Source: SICV01 sp964372375 (lineage in GTDB: Archaea > Nanobdellota > Nanobdellia > Pacearchaeales > GW2011-AR1). Taken from it: 11,375 bases of DNA. The notes below the pieces were generated by a model, which did not search any database, was not told the origin of the DNA, and saw only the letters and a program-made list of their open reading frames with translations. This document shows, piece by piece, positions 11,162 to 11,375 of the stretch (position 1 is the first letter of the stretch; every line of letters starts with the position of its first letter). Position numbers and translations under genes: made by a program. The stretch covers positions 1 to 11,375 of the forward strand of contig CAYJQF010000020.1 of NCBI GenBank assembly GCA_964372375.1, read 5' to 3'.

Positions 11162-11375
11162 TGGGATTAGAGTCGTTAGCTAAGAGTCTGCTGGAACTTT
11201 TCGAACCGAAGGAATCTCTAATTAAAGTTTCTGGTGGTGATATATTGATTGGCAATTTACCGAGGGGTATCTGTCATTATGATGGGAAGCCTTTAGAATT
11301 AGTTTTTGTTACTACGAGTGGTCTTAGTAATCCGCGAGGACACTATTATTGCTCTTTTTGCAGGACAGTTTATGA
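11161..11375 (+). CDS. Partial unidentified protein with CxxC, coupled to radA
   Basis: The frame starts at the ATG formed by the radA stop (TAATG) and stays open to the window edge, giving 71 residues. It begins MGLESLAKSLLELFEPKE, continues with a strand-rich part (LIKVSGGDILIGNLPRGICH) and reaches HYYCSFCRTVY at the edge. The CSFC motif, together with an earlier Cys and His (GICHYDG), could form a zinc site. No signal peptide or membrane segment is visible. The one-base overlap suggests translational coupling with radA, so a role in recombination or repair is possible but unproven. Confidence 0.65.
   Translation, partial: MGLESLAKSLLELFEPKESLIKVSGGDILIGNLPRGICHYDGKPLELVFVTTSGLSNPRGHYYCSFCRTVY

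Noticed and set aside
1..11375. tRNA, rRNA, CRISPR array, insertion sequence or attachment site
   Set aside because: No cloverleaf-like sequence, regularly spaced repeat, transposase or long terminal inverted repeat was seen by eye; a covariance-model search was not possible here.

Overview
The window is archaeal. It encodes RadA, archaeal EF-1beta, an archaeal-type RPA with a zinc finger, and an A24 (FlaK/PibD/EppA-like) prepilin peptidase. Its promoters carry TATA boxes at a fixed distance from the start codon, the pattern of leaderless archaeal transcripts, and one T-rich tract looks like an archaeal terminator. Moderate G+C, compact overlapping genes and many proteins starting M-x-x-[KR]-G followed by a hydrophobic helix suggest a DPANN-type archaeon (Woesearchaeota/Pacearchaeota-like). 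The lineage is an inference, not a proof.

Left half (about 190-5637): a tandem array of ten plus-strand genes for small to medium exported or membrane-anchored proteins with type IV pilin-like (class III) N-termini. They seem to form three transcription units: 243-1588 (three genes), 1620-5128 (six genes joined by ATGA overlaps or Shine-Dalgarno sites) and 5176-5637 (one gene). Two members are very short (48 and 37 residues, little more than the leader and helix). The others have diverse ectodomains, and every ectodomain has an even number of cysteines (0 to 10). A partial minus-strand gene leaves the left edge.

Middle (5674-6683): a 45-residue very basic protein and an A24 prepilin peptidase with its catalytic aspartates. 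The peptidase could process the array next to it. No assembly ATPase or platform protein is recognisable in the window, so the motor would lie elsewhere (perhaps leftwards) or be absent.

Right half: on the minus strand lie a HIT-fold protein that has lost its catalytic histidines, an AT-rich orphan gene, EF-1beta and a four-helix DUF4383-like membrane protein. On the plus strand lie RPA, a DUF457/YdjM-like membrane metal-dependent hydrolase, RadA, and a partial CxxC protein coupled to radA. RPA and RadA are both homologous-recombination/ssDNA proteins and lie close together.

Start choice: for ten genes the first T of a TATA-like box lies 27-30 bases upstream of the start codon, which indicates leaderless mRNAs and revises several starts. 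Genes inside operons often carry GGAGG-type ribosome binding sites instead. No tRNA, rRNA, CRISPR array or insertion sequence was seen, and no gene-free stretch exceeds 300 bases.
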